IMG/VR virus record: IMGVR_UViG_3300031687_000016
Location: 1 to 54,735 of that record
Direction: 5' to 3' (one strand)
DNA length: 54,735 nucleotides
From: a virus
Below are positions 31,842 through 42,100 of this stretch, in pieces. The position numbers were made by a program, and so were the translations under genes. How positions within the stretch are numbered: the stretch's first letter is position 1; the number at the start of each line of letters is the position of its first letter. The notes under the pieces were generated by a model. It ran no database searches, was not told where the DNA came from, and saw only the letters and a list, made by a program, of their open reading frames with translations.

Positions 31842-32966
31842 TTATAATTTTTTTAAACTTCTAATTTTGAGTCCTCTACCACTGTCGTTAAAACTAGAGC
31901 CTACAGCTCTTATTTTAGACCCATCTTTTACAACACTTTGTTGTGATTGTCTAACATCCATATTAATGTTTTTTGATTTTTTAGAAACATTATCTACAGC
32001 GTCAGTCACACCTTGGTCATAAAAGAATTTAGCATACTTGTCTGGATTCATGGCCATTGACAGAGCTTTATGATACCCTTTGGTATCGTTAATTAACCCG
32101 TCTTTATCCATGTATTTGCCTAAGAAATTATTTACATCCGATTGTTTGCTTTTTAATTCTTGTGCATCTCCAGGCTTAAAAGTCATATCTCTTTCCCCTA
32201 CATTGAACTCAAAACCTTTGAACTCATTGCTGAAAACCTCATCAGTTTTCTTAAGAAACCAATCGTACTTTTTTTTGTTTGCCTCACTAACAGTTTTTGA
32301 TTCTTCTATGTAACTCTTATAAGCACTTAAACTTTCTTTGTCATTGTCAGATAATCCACTCCCACTTGACTCAAGAGGAATTTTATATTTATCTTTTTGA
32401 TCTCCGAAATATTTCTTAGCTTTCGCAAGTTCTCTTTTTTTAGCTAATTTTAATTTCTTAATTTCTTTTGGTTCATCTTCTTCTTCATCAAAAGAAAACT
32501 TATCCTCCATCAAATCTTGAATATCTATAGCGTCTAAACCATCTTCGGTTGCGCTATAATAATTAGCTAATACTTGGTCAGAATCCATAGTATCGTAGTC
32601 TTTTTGTAATTCGTAAAAGTCTTTAATACCACGTCCTGTTTCTTTTTTAAACTTTAAATAAGCAGATACGTCTTCAGGTAACTCGTCATTGTCTTTTGTT
32701 TGCGTAAACAAATCATCTACTGAAGATATATCTCTATCATACCTATTCTTAATGTAAGAAAGCACATCTTCGTCATTTAACTCTGACGAGGGAGTTTTTT
32801 CTTCATTAGAATCTTCAGGCTTAACCTCTTCATCTAATTTTATTTCTTCTACTACATCTACAGGCTTTGTCTCTTCAAACTTTTCATCATGCTCTTTTAA
32901 AAGTTGCGCCTCTATTTCTTGTGTAGATTTTTCTTCTTTAGTAACTTCTCTTACTTTTATTTCCAT
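31842..32966 (-). CDS. putative capsid scaffolding protein (374 aa)
   Basis: The protein is extremely acidic in its first 170 residues (EDSNEEKTPSSELNDEDVLS; FSFDEEEDEPKEIKKLKLAK), with long helices and a basic C-terminus (GRGLKIRSLKKL). It lies between the portal-linked basic gene and the capsid gene, the usual place of a scaffold. High charge, helix content and a positively charged C-terminal end that can bind capsid protein are typical of podovirus scaffolds. There is no protease motif. A -7-like element lies 21 bases in front. Confidence 0.65.
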   Translation of the reverse strand: MEIKVREVTKEEKSTQEIEAQLLKEHDEKFEETKPVDVVEEIKLDEEVKPEDSNEEKTPSSELNDEDVLSYIKNRYDRDISSVDDLFTQTKDNDELPEDVSAYLKFKKETGRGIKDFYELQKDYDTMDSDQVLANYYSATEDGLDAIDIQDLMEDKFSFDEEEDEPKEIKKLKLAKKRELAKAKKYFGDQKDKYKIPLESSGSGLSDNDKESLSAYKSYIEESKTVSEANKKKYDWFLKKTDEVFSNEFKGFEFNVGERDMTFKPGDAQELKSKQSDVNNFLGKYMDKDGLINDTKGYHKALSMAMNPDKYAKFFYDQGVTDAVDNVSKKSKNINMDVRQSQQSVVKDGSKIRAVGSSFNDSGRGLKIRSLKKL

Positions 32967-32986
32967 TTTATTTAATTTAATTTGTA

Positions 32987-32994
32987 CAAAGTTA
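32987..32994 (-). promoter_or_regulatory. putative -7 promoter element (TAACTTTG, minus strand)
   Basis: TAACTTTG on the minus strand lies in the 40-base gap between the basic protein and the scaffold gene, 20 bases before the scaffold ATG at 32966. It would boost scaffold and capsid transcription. Confidence 0.35.
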
Positions 32995-33006
32995 ATGTAA
33001 TTTTAT

Positions 33007-33285
33007 TTACTTTTTTGAGCCTTTTTTTTTCATATTCCTGACTTTTTTTATTAATGCTTTTTCTTTTCTATCAGTTTTCATTAAGTCATTGTTATTCTTA
33101 TTGTGTGGATTCGTAGCGTCTCCTAATCCTTGAGGAAATGGATCTAAAAGATTACCTGCTATTGAGGTTTTAGCTCCAAAAGACAATCCCGCTTTAACAA
33201 CATTTTTTGCAATCTTAAATGCTGACTTTTTAGTCAGTCTAAATGCTTTTTGTTTTGCTCTTTTTTTTCCTGAATTTGTTGTCAT
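33007..33285 (-). CDS. small basic protein between portal and scaffold (92 aa)
   Basis: I use ATG 33285, one base after the portal's stop, instead of an upstream in-frame start at 33321 that would overlap the portal gene. The product is strongly basic (MTTNSGKKRAKQKAFRLTKK; end KKVRNMKKKGSKK), with a short hydrophobic centre (FGAKTSIAGNLLDPF). It may bind DNA inside the head or neutralise charge near the portal. Family unknown. Confidence 0.6.
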   Translation of the reverse strand: MTTNSGKKRAKQKAFRLTKKSAFKIAKNVVKAGLSFGAKTSIAGNLLDPFPQGLGDATNPHNKNNNDLMKTDRKEKALIKKVRNMKKKGSKK

Positions 33286-33286
33286 A

Positions 33287-35725
33287 TTATCGTGGATCAA
33301 ATTCCGCCATATCAAAACCATCTAAACTATCTTCATTAGATTCAAATTTTATTGGAGGTAAGTTATTTTTTCTTTGAGTAATTAACTGAGACTGCTCAGA
33401 AGATTGCTGACTAACTCTTTTATCTTTTGCTTGTTCTCTTGCTTCTTCTCTATTGTTTAACGCTTTCTCTTGCCCTCCTTGTAATTGCATTTGCAACTGA
33501 AACTCAGTCATCATTAACTGTTCTTTTAATGCCGCTTCATTTTTAAGTTTTTCTATTTCAAATCCTATTGTAGCTTGTGCAATTTGCATTTTAGATTGAG
33601 TATCAGCTTGTATTTTAGCCATTTGTATTTGAGCTTCTGCTTGCTGAGCTTGCATATTGTTTTGTTGCTGCATCTGCATTTGCTCAGCTTGTTGTTTTTG
33701 TTCGTCCTTTTGCTTTTGCCTTCTTTTAACCTTTAAAAGCTGATTAGCCATTTTAATATTTCTAATCTCTCTAATATCAATAGCATCTTCTAGATCAATA
33801 CCTCCTTTAGATAAGGCCATTTGTATGTTTTGCTCTAACATAGCTTTTTCTTCTTCATCAGGAGACATCTCTATAAAAATACCAAAGTCATATAAGTAAA
33901 GATTTTTAATATCATCAAGTATACCTACATTATATTTACCTATTTGCATTGCAAACTCATCAGCAAAATCAGAATATTCTAATACATCCGCAGTTCTTAT
34001 TGATAAGGCCTCTGCTAAAGTTTTAGTTAAAAACAAACTAGACTCTAAAATATGACGAGTAGCTGTGTTAGAATTTAGTGCTGCTAGTTTTTGAACACCT
34101 ACCAGTGCATTTGAGTCAGGAGTAGATCCATCTCTAGCCTCGTTTAAACCAGTTACTTGTCTTATCATGTCTAAGTAGTGATTATAGTTACCAATTAACA
34201 TTTGCATCTTTTGACCTCCACTAGATGACGTAAGTTGTGTTATCGGAACTCTTGCCTGATTGTATTCCCCATCTTGGGTATAGCTTCTGCCCACCACACT
34301 ACCTGTCTGAAAATATAAACGCAAAGCATCTTCTGGAGAATAAGCATTTCCTGTTCCTAAATCTACATCATTCATTCCATCAGCATCAATAAATACACCA
34401 TCTGGGACTACTTTAGAAATTACTTGTTGTAGTTTCAAATGTGTCATTTGTATTAAATCAGCAAATGGAATCATTCTTCTCACTAAAGATTCTATATTTC
34501 CTTTATACATTCTAGGAGCTGTAGCTACATAATTAGGCATAGCATACTGACTTGCTGATTGAGGCCTTACCATGTTTTTAGCCATTTCCCACTTAATAAG
34601 AATATTAGTTCCCATAACCATAACCCCCTCATACCAAACATCTATTCTTTTTTCTACTCTTTCAAATTTTCCCTCTTCCATCATGTCTTCTGGAGGATTA
34701 AACTGATCGTCTTTTTCTACAGTTTTATAATTACCCTCTGCCGTTTCTTTCTTTTTATAAACAAAACTATTAGTAGATTTATAATTAAAATACAATAACG
34801 TGCAAGTGTCTCTATGAAACATACTATTTTCATACATTTGAGACACATTGTAATACTGATACCATGCTTGACTGTATTTAGAAATCTCTTCTAAATCTTC
34901 ATTTGTTAATTCTGGATTAATTTTTAAAACTTCTCCAATAGGAATTGTTTTAATTTCTCCCCAATAAAAACAATCTTTAAAATAAGGATCTTCCGTGTAA
35001 CTGTAAACAATATTTGCAGGATCAACATAATTTACTTTTATACCATCTCCTAATTGAAACTCATGTTTACATACAGATATACCAATAGTCATTAAATCCA
35101 TATCGCACCTTCTACGAACTTGATCGTAATGATTCTCGTCAAGTAAAGTATTAATTGCGCATTCATTAGCTATTTCAACAGCTGGCTTATAATTCATTTG
35201 CATATACAGCTCCATTTCTAAATCTGTCTCTGGTAAAGTTTCAGGATCTACTTGGAAAACATTAACGTCAAAATCTTTTTCTATTTGTTTAAATAGTGGG
35301 CCTGCAATAACATTGGTCTCTACCATTTCTTGAAACTTACCTCTTTTCTCAGAAGACATAGCGTCTTGTGCATAAGTCTTAACCGTAAAAAGTCTATCTG
35401 ACATTCCATTAACAACAATATCAACAAACTTTGGGATAATAGGAACTGGAGTCCAATCCAAATTAAGATAAGACAAATCTCCATCTACAGACATTTCGTT
35501 TTTATACTTAGCTATAGATTGCTCGCCTCTAGCATATAATCTCAAACGATTAAACTCTAACCATTGACTGTAAAACCTGCATTGGTTAACTCCTTCTTTT
35601 CTAAACCATTCGTATTGTATGGCTTGACCTATTTGCAATCCAAACTCTTTAGTTTTTTTCTCTGAATCAGATGCAAATTGATCAGGGAAAGCAGCAGATT
35701 TTATATCTATTGTTACTCCTTTCAT
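33287..35725 (-). CDS. portal protein (812 aa)
   Basis: The length and place directly after TerL fit the large portal type of podoviruses. The core has an opening helix bundle, a WTPVPIIPKFVDIVVNGMSD segment, the clip/stem-like middle (RRMIPFADLIQMTHLKLQQV; VVPDGVFIDADG) and the IRQVTGLNEARDGSTPDSNA segment, a portal hallmark close to GInexRxGsxP. From about residue 640 to 790 it is a Gln/Met/Lys-rich coiled coil (QAEQMQMQQQNNMQAQQAEA), like the C-terminal barrel of long portals. Start and TerL stop share one base. The portal forms the DNA channel. Confidence 0.85.
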   Translation of the reverse strand: MKGVTIDIKSAAFPDQFASDSEKKTKEFGLQIGQAIQYEWFRKEGVNQCRFYSQWLEFNRLRLYARGEQSIAKYKNEMSVDGDLSYLNLDWTPVPIIPKFVDIVVNGMSDRLFTVKTYAQDAMSSEKRGKFQEMVETNVIAGPLFKQIEKDFDVNVFQVDPETLPETDLEMELYMQMNYKPAVEIANECAINTLLDENHYDQVRRRCDMDLMTIGISVCKHEFQLGDGIKVNYVDPANIVYSYTEDPYFKDCFYWGEIKTIPIGEVLKINPELTNEDLEEISKYSQAWYQYYNVSQMYENSMFHRDTCTLLYFNYKSTNSFVYKKKETAEGNYKTVEKDDQFNPPEDMMEEGKFERVEKRIDVWYEGVMVMGTNILIKWEMAKNMVRPQSASQYAMPNYVATAPRMYKGNIESLVRRMIPFADLIQMTHLKLQQVISKVVPDGVFIDADGMNDVDLGTGNAYSPEDALRLYFQTGSVVGRSYTQDGEYNQARVPITQLTSSSGGQKMQMLIGNYNHYLDMIRQVTGLNEARDGSTPDSNALVGVQKLAALNSNTATRHILESSLFLTKTLAEALSIRTADVLEYSDFADEFAMQIGKYNVGILDDIKNLYLYDFGIFIEMSPDEEEKAMLEQNIQMALSKGGIDLEDAIDIREIRNIKMANQLLKVKRRQKQKDEQKQQAEQMQMQQQNNMQAQQAEAQIQMAKIQADTQSKMQIAQATIGFEIEKLKNEAALKEQLMMTEFQLQMQLQGGQEKALNNREEAREQAKDKRVSQQSSEQSQLITQRKNNLPPIKFESNEDSLDGFDMAEFDPR

Positions 35726-37971
35726 TATCTTATTATTTCACTTATTCTACTCTTATTATTATATCTCGCAAAGTTAATACTTATTTTTGAATTTTGTTGG
35801 GTCGGTGTGTATAAGTGTTTTTGATTAGCCATGATAGCCAAACCAGAACTTATAGCCGCATCAAACCTTGTTCTATTGCTAATATCAAACTTTGCCCAAT
35901 CTTCTAATGTTCTTTGAAAAAACATATCGCCCATTACATCTAAATCTCTATAAGCTCCTTCAAAATCTAAACCTATATGTTTTTCTATGTAAGATTCTAT
36001 AGCTGCGGCATGAGATTGTTTAACGTCTTCGGATGTGTTGGGAATACCTCCCAATTCTTTTTCCGTTTTAGATAATTTATTAAATCTCTTATCAGGACGA
36101 TTCATACTAAATCCTCTATAGCCTCTGTTTTTAAAATGATACAATAATCTAGGTTTATTATTTTCACATAAAATTGGCATACCGTAAAATACGCAAGCCA
36201 TTAAAACTTCTTCAAAAAATATTTCTGCCGTTTGTGGTCTTGCTATATATTCTAAAAAAAATTGATTAGAAGGCGCATCATCCATATTAAATTTTGTTAG
36301 TCCGTGTAAAGCCCCATTAGAACCCTTACCAACTACCACTCCTGAAATATCGTAAGAATCACATCCAAAAGTTCCTAAATGTTCGTTGCCAGGATGCTTA
36401 ATCCCGTTTTTCTCAACTACATTATTTTGCATATTAATTCCTGGAGTCCAAGTTACTAAAAATCTCCCACTTTTATTAGGGTGAAACACAACCTTACTAT
36501 CTTTGATTCCATTTTGCCATGAGAAGGAACCTCTTGTTGTGTGCTGACCTAACATTAGAGAATCATTATAATCAATTTGTTGATATATTTTAGTTAAATT
36601 AAATAATGATTGTTTTGATTCGTCTCTAAAAGCATGAGATTCTGTACGAGGAAACTGTCTGTAAAACTCATTTAAAGCATCAGCATCTTGAGTTAAAGAA
36701 TTTACTTCATTTTCCCAATAATCTATAGCTCCTGTACTTATATCTTCTCCATCAATACCTACAACATTATTTTTTGGAGTATATAACACAGGCATTCCAA
36801 ACTTGTCTATATATCCTTCAAAATTCCATTCCATAGGAATAAACAAATTATATAAGCCTGATTTAGTTTGGCCATTTTTATTTCTTTTTCCTCCGTCTGA
36901 GTCTTCAAATAACTTTTTAAAATTTGCACCACCTTTGTCTAACGCATTAGATGTTGAACCCATCATACATTTTCCAATAATTTTACTACCAAGCCTTAAA
37001 CAAGTTTTTGTTACTCTCCAGTTATTTAAAATGTTTTCTGGCCTTTCCCATTTTCCACTCTCATCATGCAATAAGTATTGTAATTTCTCTCCATCATAAG
37101 AGTTGTCAGAAGTGTTTTTCCAATCAATAGTTGTGTCTAATCCGTCAAGTTCTTCACTACCTATATCATACATATTTTTTTTAGTAATCTTAGAAGCAGG
37201 AACCCTGTATGCTAATTCTGTTTTTGGTTTATCCATACCATCTTGAATAGGTTTAAAAAAGAATGGGTAATTATTAGATATAGGAACAACCTTGTCTGTA
37301 AACATTTTTTTTGCATCAGCTCCAGTTTTAGAAAGTATACCAATACGAGCATCTCTAGTTATGGTAGCTTGATTTACGCCTTCGCAAGAACTCATAAACG
37401 AAAATCCAGAACGTCTTATTTTTAAGTAACACATTCCAAAACTCCTTTTATCTGCCTTACAAGCTTCCCAGAATATATAAAATATTCTATTTGCTTCTCT
37501 AAAATCTGGATGTCCAATATCTATTTTAGTCCATTGAAGATACATATAATGAGTTCCTGTAATATAAACATCAGTTCCATTATTTTTAAACCAATGCCCC
37601 TGCTCTCTTCTGTCAAATTCTTTTTCAATATAATCCACCCATTCTGCTTTAAAATTAACAGGAGCTTCATGCCATTGAAAAATACTTTGTATTCTTTTTA
37701 AAACTTTAGGAACAGGTGCGGCTTCCCATGTTTGGTTTTCTTTTTTTTCTTTTTCATTAACGAAACTTTTTGGTGCCTTTGGTAATGCTATTTTAACATT
37801 ACTTACTTCATAAACTTGACCAACAGTTCCATCTCTAGAAATAACAATAACGTCATATTTTTCATTATACCCATACTGCCATGTCTTTGCTCGGTTTTTA
37901 TTAGACAATACTCCTTTTGGAATATAATCTTTTAAGACTCTAAATATTTTATTTTGATCTTGACTCTGCAA
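35725..37971 (-). CDS. terminase large subunit (748 aa)
   Basis: Packaging ATPase and nuclease motifs are in order: Walker A-like KIRRSGFSF (184-192, without the canonical GKT), a Walker B LQYLLHDE (297-304; Asp303, Glu304), a coupling motif MMGSTSN (336-342) with a GG-containing loop, then the RNase H-like nuclease acids FGCDSYD (Asp538), LCENNKP (Glu603) and RFDAAIS (Asp704). The deviating Walker A is common in this TerL group. The only usable start is TTG 37971: an in-frame stop lies six codons upstream and the next Met is residue 144. It overlaps the upstream small gene by 23 bases. Confidence 0.88.
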   Translation of the reverse strand: MQSQDQNKIFRVLKDYIPKGVLSNKNRAKTWQYGYNEKYDVIVISRDGTVGQVYEVSNVKIALPKAPKSFVNEKEKKENQTWEAAPVPKVLKRIQSIFQWHEAPVNFKAEWVDYIEKEFDRREQGHWFKNNGTDVYITGTHYMYLQWTKIDIGHPDFREANRIFYIFWEACKADKRSFGMCYLKIRRSGFSFMSSCEGVNQATITRDARIGILSKTGADAKKMFTDKVVPISNNYPFFFKPIQDGMDKPKTELAYRVPASKITKKNMYDIGSEELDGLDTTIDWKNTSDNSYDGEKLQYLLHDESGKWERPENILNNWRVTKTCLRLGSKIIGKCMMGSTSNALDKGGANFKKLFEDSDGGKRNKNGQTKSGLYNLFIPMEWNFEGYIDKFGMPVLYTPKNNVVGIDGEDISTGAIDYWENEVNSLTQDADALNEFYRQFPRTESHAFRDESKQSLFNLTKIYQQIDYNDSLMLGQHTTRGSFSWQNGIKDSKVVFHPNKSGRFLVTWTPGINMQNNVVEKNGIKHPGNEHLGTFGCDSYDISGVVVGKGSNGALHGLTKFNMDDAPSNQFFLEYIARPQTAEIFFEEVLMACVFYGMPILCENNKPRLLYHFKNRGYRGFSMNRPDKRFNKLSKTEKELGGIPNTSEDVKQSHAAAIESYIEKHIGLDFEGAYRDLDVMGDMFFQRTLEDWAKFDISNRTRFDAAISSGLAIMANQKHLYTPTQQNSKISINFARYNNKSRISEIIR

Positions 37972-38227
37972 ACCCTTTAGGTGTAATTAATTTATTATCT
38001 ACCACGTTTCCTTCTAACAAGTTTTTCTCTTCGTCTATTCTTTTAAGAATTTCAAACGCATCAAATATAGCAAGTTTTTTTGTTGCCGCAGCATTTTTTA
38101 ATCTATCAGCAGCTAATTCATCTTCAGCGTCAAATTTAATAATATCTTCTTTTGCTACTCTTATTAATTGACTAACAGCTTTTTTAGCCGCTTCAATTAT
38201 TTGTAGTTTTAATTCTTTATTATCCAT
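37949..38227 (-). CDS. putative small terminase subunit (92 aa)
   Basis: The product is all-helical and charged (MDNKELKLQIIEAAKKAVSQ; FDAEDELAADRLKNAAATKK), and lies directly before TerL with a 23-base overlap. This is the usual place of TerS, and the size suits the small helical subunit. I see no clear helix-turn-helix. It could instead be a coupling factor, but co-translation with TerL makes a packaging role likely. The C-terminal TPKGFAESRSK is basic. Confidence 0.4.
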   Translation of the reverse strand: MDNKELKLQIIEAAKKAVSQLIRVAKEDIIKFDAEDELAADRLKNAAATKKLAIFDAFEILKRIDEEKNLLEGNVVDNKLITPKGFAESRSK

Positions 38228-38789
38228 TTAAAATAGTTGTTATATTATTAGTAAACATTCTATATAATAATTCTCCTTCTACTTTAAATTCGTAATCACT
38301 AAAAGGCTCGTAAACAATTACATCATTTTCTTTAAAACCTAAAGATAATAATTGTTTGTTAATGTATTTTATAGTTCCCTGCAAAGGTTCATATTTTCCT
38401 GTCTTTTTTAGAAACGAATCTTTAACTTCTAATGGTTTAATAAAACAATATTTACCTGGAGCAGTCCATTTATTATTGTGCTTGTATAAAAAATACTGAT
38501 CATCATCAATAAAAAATAAATTTTCTTTAAAATAACTTTTACCACTTTTTCTTCTTCCTTGCATATCATTGTAAAACTTAAAAACATTATGATGAACTAA
38601 AAGTGTGTCTCCTATTTCTATCTCTCCTTTATAATGTAATGGTAATGATATTACTTTTGCGTATCTATTTGCTATAGTATGATCTTCTTCTGACACACTT
38701 GTAATTAAATCTACACGATCTAATTTTTGTATGTTATCGTATCTCCTTTCGTTTAAAGGTTCTACAATAAATGAGTATAATGCTCTCAT
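38220..38789 (-). CDS. GroES-like co-chaperonin (189 aa)
   Basis: The start MRALYSFIVEPLNERRYDN and the strand-rich body (VISLPLHYKGEIEIGDTLLV, then HHNVFKFYNDMQGRRKSGKS) are followed by YCFIKPLE, KYEPLQGTIKYIN and the end NDVIVYEPFSDYEFKVEGEL/LYRMFTNNITTIL. This end parallels the GroES D-K-V-I-Y...V-x-x-DGEEY-L-I-L-R-x-x-DILA pattern. Marine phages commonly encode such proteins. At 189 residues it is about twice GroES and may hold two barrel halves. It could help fold the capsid protein with host GroEL, as T4 gp31 does. The upstream gene's stop shares one base with its start region. Confidence 0.65.
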   Translation of the reverse strand: MRALYSFIVEPLNERRYDNIQKLDRVDLITSVSEEDHTIANRYAKVISLPLHYKGEIEIGDTLLVHHNVFKFYNDMQGRRKSGKSYFKENLFFIDDDQYFLYKHNNKWTAPGKYCFIKPLEVKDSFLKKTGKYEPLQGTIKYINKQLLSLGFKENDVIVYEPFSDYEFKVEGELLYRMFTNNITTILNG

Positions 38790-39013
38790 TAAAAGTTTAT
38801 ATTATACTCTACTGTAATTGGTAATGTATAAAGAAACTCTTTCCAAATAAAAACTTCCTGGTCTTTAATTACCCAAAGCTTATATGTAGAATCTTGTTCT
38901 TTTGCTTGTATTAAATGTATTTTATATTTGCCGCCTAGAACATCTTGACCCACAATATAATGCATTGCCCCAGACTTATAATCTGCGCCAATAGAAATCT
39001 TTCTTATATCCAT
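38789..39013 (-). CDS. hypothetical protein (74 aa)
   Basis: The short protein is beta-rich (MDIRKISIGADYKSGAMHYI; YKLWVIKDQEVFIWKEFLYT), with no cysteines or membrane segment. It precedes the GroES-like gene with a one-base overlap and may act with it. Proteins of this type next to GroES-like genes are familiar to me from marine phages but not understood. Confidence 0.6.
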   Translation of the reverse strand: MDIRKISIGADYKSGAMHYIVGQDVLGGKYKIHLIQAKEQDSTYKLWVIKDQEVFIWKEFLYTLPITVEYNINF

Positions 39014-39019
39014 TTTATT

Positions 39020-39154
39020 TTATTTTACTTCCTCTACTAAACCTTTGCTAATAATTTCTGTTATTTCTTTTACTGTATCTATTGTGCTAATAGGTAAAGA
39101 ATTTAACAAACGTTGTATTGTTTTAATAGATTCATCGTTTAATTCTACTTTCAT
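39020..39154 (-). CDS. hypothetical small helical protein (44 aa)
   Basis: ATG 39154 follows the stop of the 1592-residue fibre gene by 11 bases, and the frame ends six bases before the next gene's ATG at 39013. The product is helical and amphipathic (KVELNDESIKTIQRLLNSLP; IDTVKEITEIISKG). Tight spacing supports it. Function unknown. Confidence 0.55.
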   Translation of the reverse strand: MKVELNDESIKTIQRLLNSLPISTIDTVKEITEIISKGLVEEVK

Positions 39155-39165
39155 TTAATTTAATT

Positions 39166-42100
39166 TTATGCAGCATACATTGGAATTTTATAATCTGTTC
39201 CGTTTATTTTTACTGTCCATGTTGTTGTTGTTGTTGCTGGAGGTGCAACAATTACAGTACCTACAGGGTATGTTGATGACCCCACAACAAATTGATTGGC
39301 ATCTGTTGATGTTGCAGACCTACCTATTGCTACTGAATTATTAAATTGTGCTTCGGCTTGAAACCCTATAGCTATTGACCCAGCTTGTGCTGCTCCACCC
39401 GCTTTAGCAAGTCTTCCCACAGCTATCGTCTCCGCTCCTTCGGCCATAGCACTAGAACCTAGAGCTATAGTGTTACCTTGTATAACACCATTTAATAATC
39501 CTGCCGCTCTATGACCTATAGCTATATTTCCTGATCCCGACCTCGTTATACTGCCGTAAGTTGTTGTTTGTCCTTCCGCTTCAACTCCTATTGCTATACC
39601 GTAAATTGATGTGTTGTATGTATCTATGTTTGTATTCGCATTACCAAATGAAGAATTATAACCTATAGCTATTTGTCCTTTTCTAGCAGAACCACCTGAT
39701 TGCCCCATAGCACCATACCCTATCGCAACATGCCAACCGCTATCAGCCGTAGATTCTTTTCCAATAATACCTCTTCCAGCTTCCAAGCCAATATATACAC
39801 CTCCGCCAGAAGAAGATGCGTTTGTTGTAGGTTGTACTGATGATGCAAATTGACCTATAGCTATTTCTCCTACATTATATCTTCTTACTAATCCTGGATT
39901 AATACCTGCCATAGCAAGTGATCCTATCGCAATCCTACCACCAATAAATGTTACTGTTGGATCGTTTGTGTTATTAACAGCGCTTTGACCAGCTCCAAAT
40001 CCTATAAATACGTCTTGATTTGAATTAGCATTTTGTCCTGCGCTTTGCCCTACTATTACATTTCGTGACATCACCTTTCCTAAACCAGTGGTTTGGCCTA
40101 CAGCGTTTTTACCTATTAATACATTTCCTGTTCCTGTAGTTATTAACATACCAGTTCCCGATCCTAATCCTATATTTGCAGATCCTGTTGTTATATCTCT
40201 AAGCGCACCACCATTACCTATAGAAATAGTATCGATCACATTAGAATAATCATTACCCATCTTAGAACCTATTTGTATATTAGGTAGCTGAGTATCTGAT
40301 ATATAGCCTATATCTCCTGCCACTGCTATATTAATTCTGTTTCTAATTCCAACAATAGGGTTACCTATAGTTATAAAAGGAGTGGTTTGATTACCAGTTC
40401 CTGAAGGAACTTGTTCTTTTAAACCAACACTACTATAAAGATCTGTAGCTCCTTCAAAAGTTGAAAAAGTTCTTGTTACATAGTCTGGGCCTTGAGCTGT
40501 GCTTTTTGCAATTCCAGAAATACCATTCCATGAAGATGCAGAAATTGTAGTTGCTGATTGAACAGATACCACTTCGCATTGAGCAAGCGTTGTTCCATAC
40601 TTAACCGTAAACGTATCATTGGCTGTCCAGTTTTTTCCATTAGCAAGTAATTGAAGAGTTAATATACCTCCTATACCATCTACCGCTATAACCTTAACAA
40701 CTACACCTGTTGCGTTTGGATTAACAGAAGCTAACTTATTAGTTGGGTAAATTTGTCCAACAATATAACCAGCCCCTATACTTCCACTAACCATTCCTAT
40801 TGTCCCAACTCCATTCTGTCCTACTACCGTGTCTCCTGTACCTGACACAGTTAATGCTCCCGATAAACCATTTAATAAAGAAACACCTGAAGCCGCACCT
40901 GTAACCCAAGCAAAACCTCCTAGTCCGTCTGATTCCAATAGTTGATTTACGGTTCCTGTACCTGGCGCTCCAGCAAGTTGAGTAGTAGAAACACCTAAAG
41001 TTAAATTTGCTGCATCACCTGTTGTTATAGAAAATTGTGATCCACTTAAAGTTAAAGTAGTAGAATCAGCTGAATACACATCATTTGTATCTGTTGGTAT
41101 TACCCATGTACCATCTCCTCTTAAGAAATGTAAATTTTGTGCATTAGTAGCAGAAGGAACATAGCCCACTACACCTGCTGAAACTGTAGCAACTGCTCCA
41201 ACGTATGTAGGAGGTGTTACCCAGTTACCAGTTCCTTGTAAAAACTGTATTTCATTTGCAATTAAAGGAGCTGGAACTGTCCCTTTTAAACCATTAGCAA
41301 GACTTGTGGCTCCTGAAAAATCATTAATATCTAAAGCTGGTATAGCAGGATCTGTAACAAGATCTACAGTTATTGGTAGTGCTGCTGTAATAGCGGTTAG
41401 TGTTCCCGCACCCGCAGGCGTAGCCCATGTACCATCTCCTTTTAAAAATTTATTATAGTCTAGTGAAGCTCCTAAAGGCTGAGGAACTAATCCACTTGTT
41501 CCGTCTGCTGGAGCATTAGTAGCTCCAGTAAAAACATTGTAAGTAGTGTCTGGCGGAACTGCCCATGTGTTGTCCCCCCTTAAGAAAGTAGTTGGAGATG
41601 GAGATCCTGTAGCAGAAAGATCTCCTGTTAACGTCACTGTTCCTGTCTGACTAGTTACAGGTGTAAAATTAATAAAAGCTCCGCTAGTAGCTGTAAAAGT
41701 TGCAACTCCTGCTGCTGCTGCTGCATTTATAGTTACCGTGTTTCCCACTACATTTGTAGTAACATTAGTACCTCCTGTAAATGTAAATTCTCCATTCGTT
41801 GTTATTCCTGTTCCATTACCATTATCAGCAACTATACCTACCGATGTAACCGTTCCAGTTCCTGCTGGAACAGAAGAGTTTATAGTAACAGCACCCGTTC
41901 CTCCACTAATAGTAACATTAGTACCTGCAACAATACTTGTTACACCTGTATTATCTATAGTTAAAACCTTTGTTATTCCGTTTAATGTTGATGTTATGCC
42001 TGTGCCTCCTGCGATTGTTGCTGTTACTCCGTTTGTAATAGCAGCCTGAACAGAATCTCCTGCTAACACCCATGAGGACATATTACCTCCTCCTGTTTGA

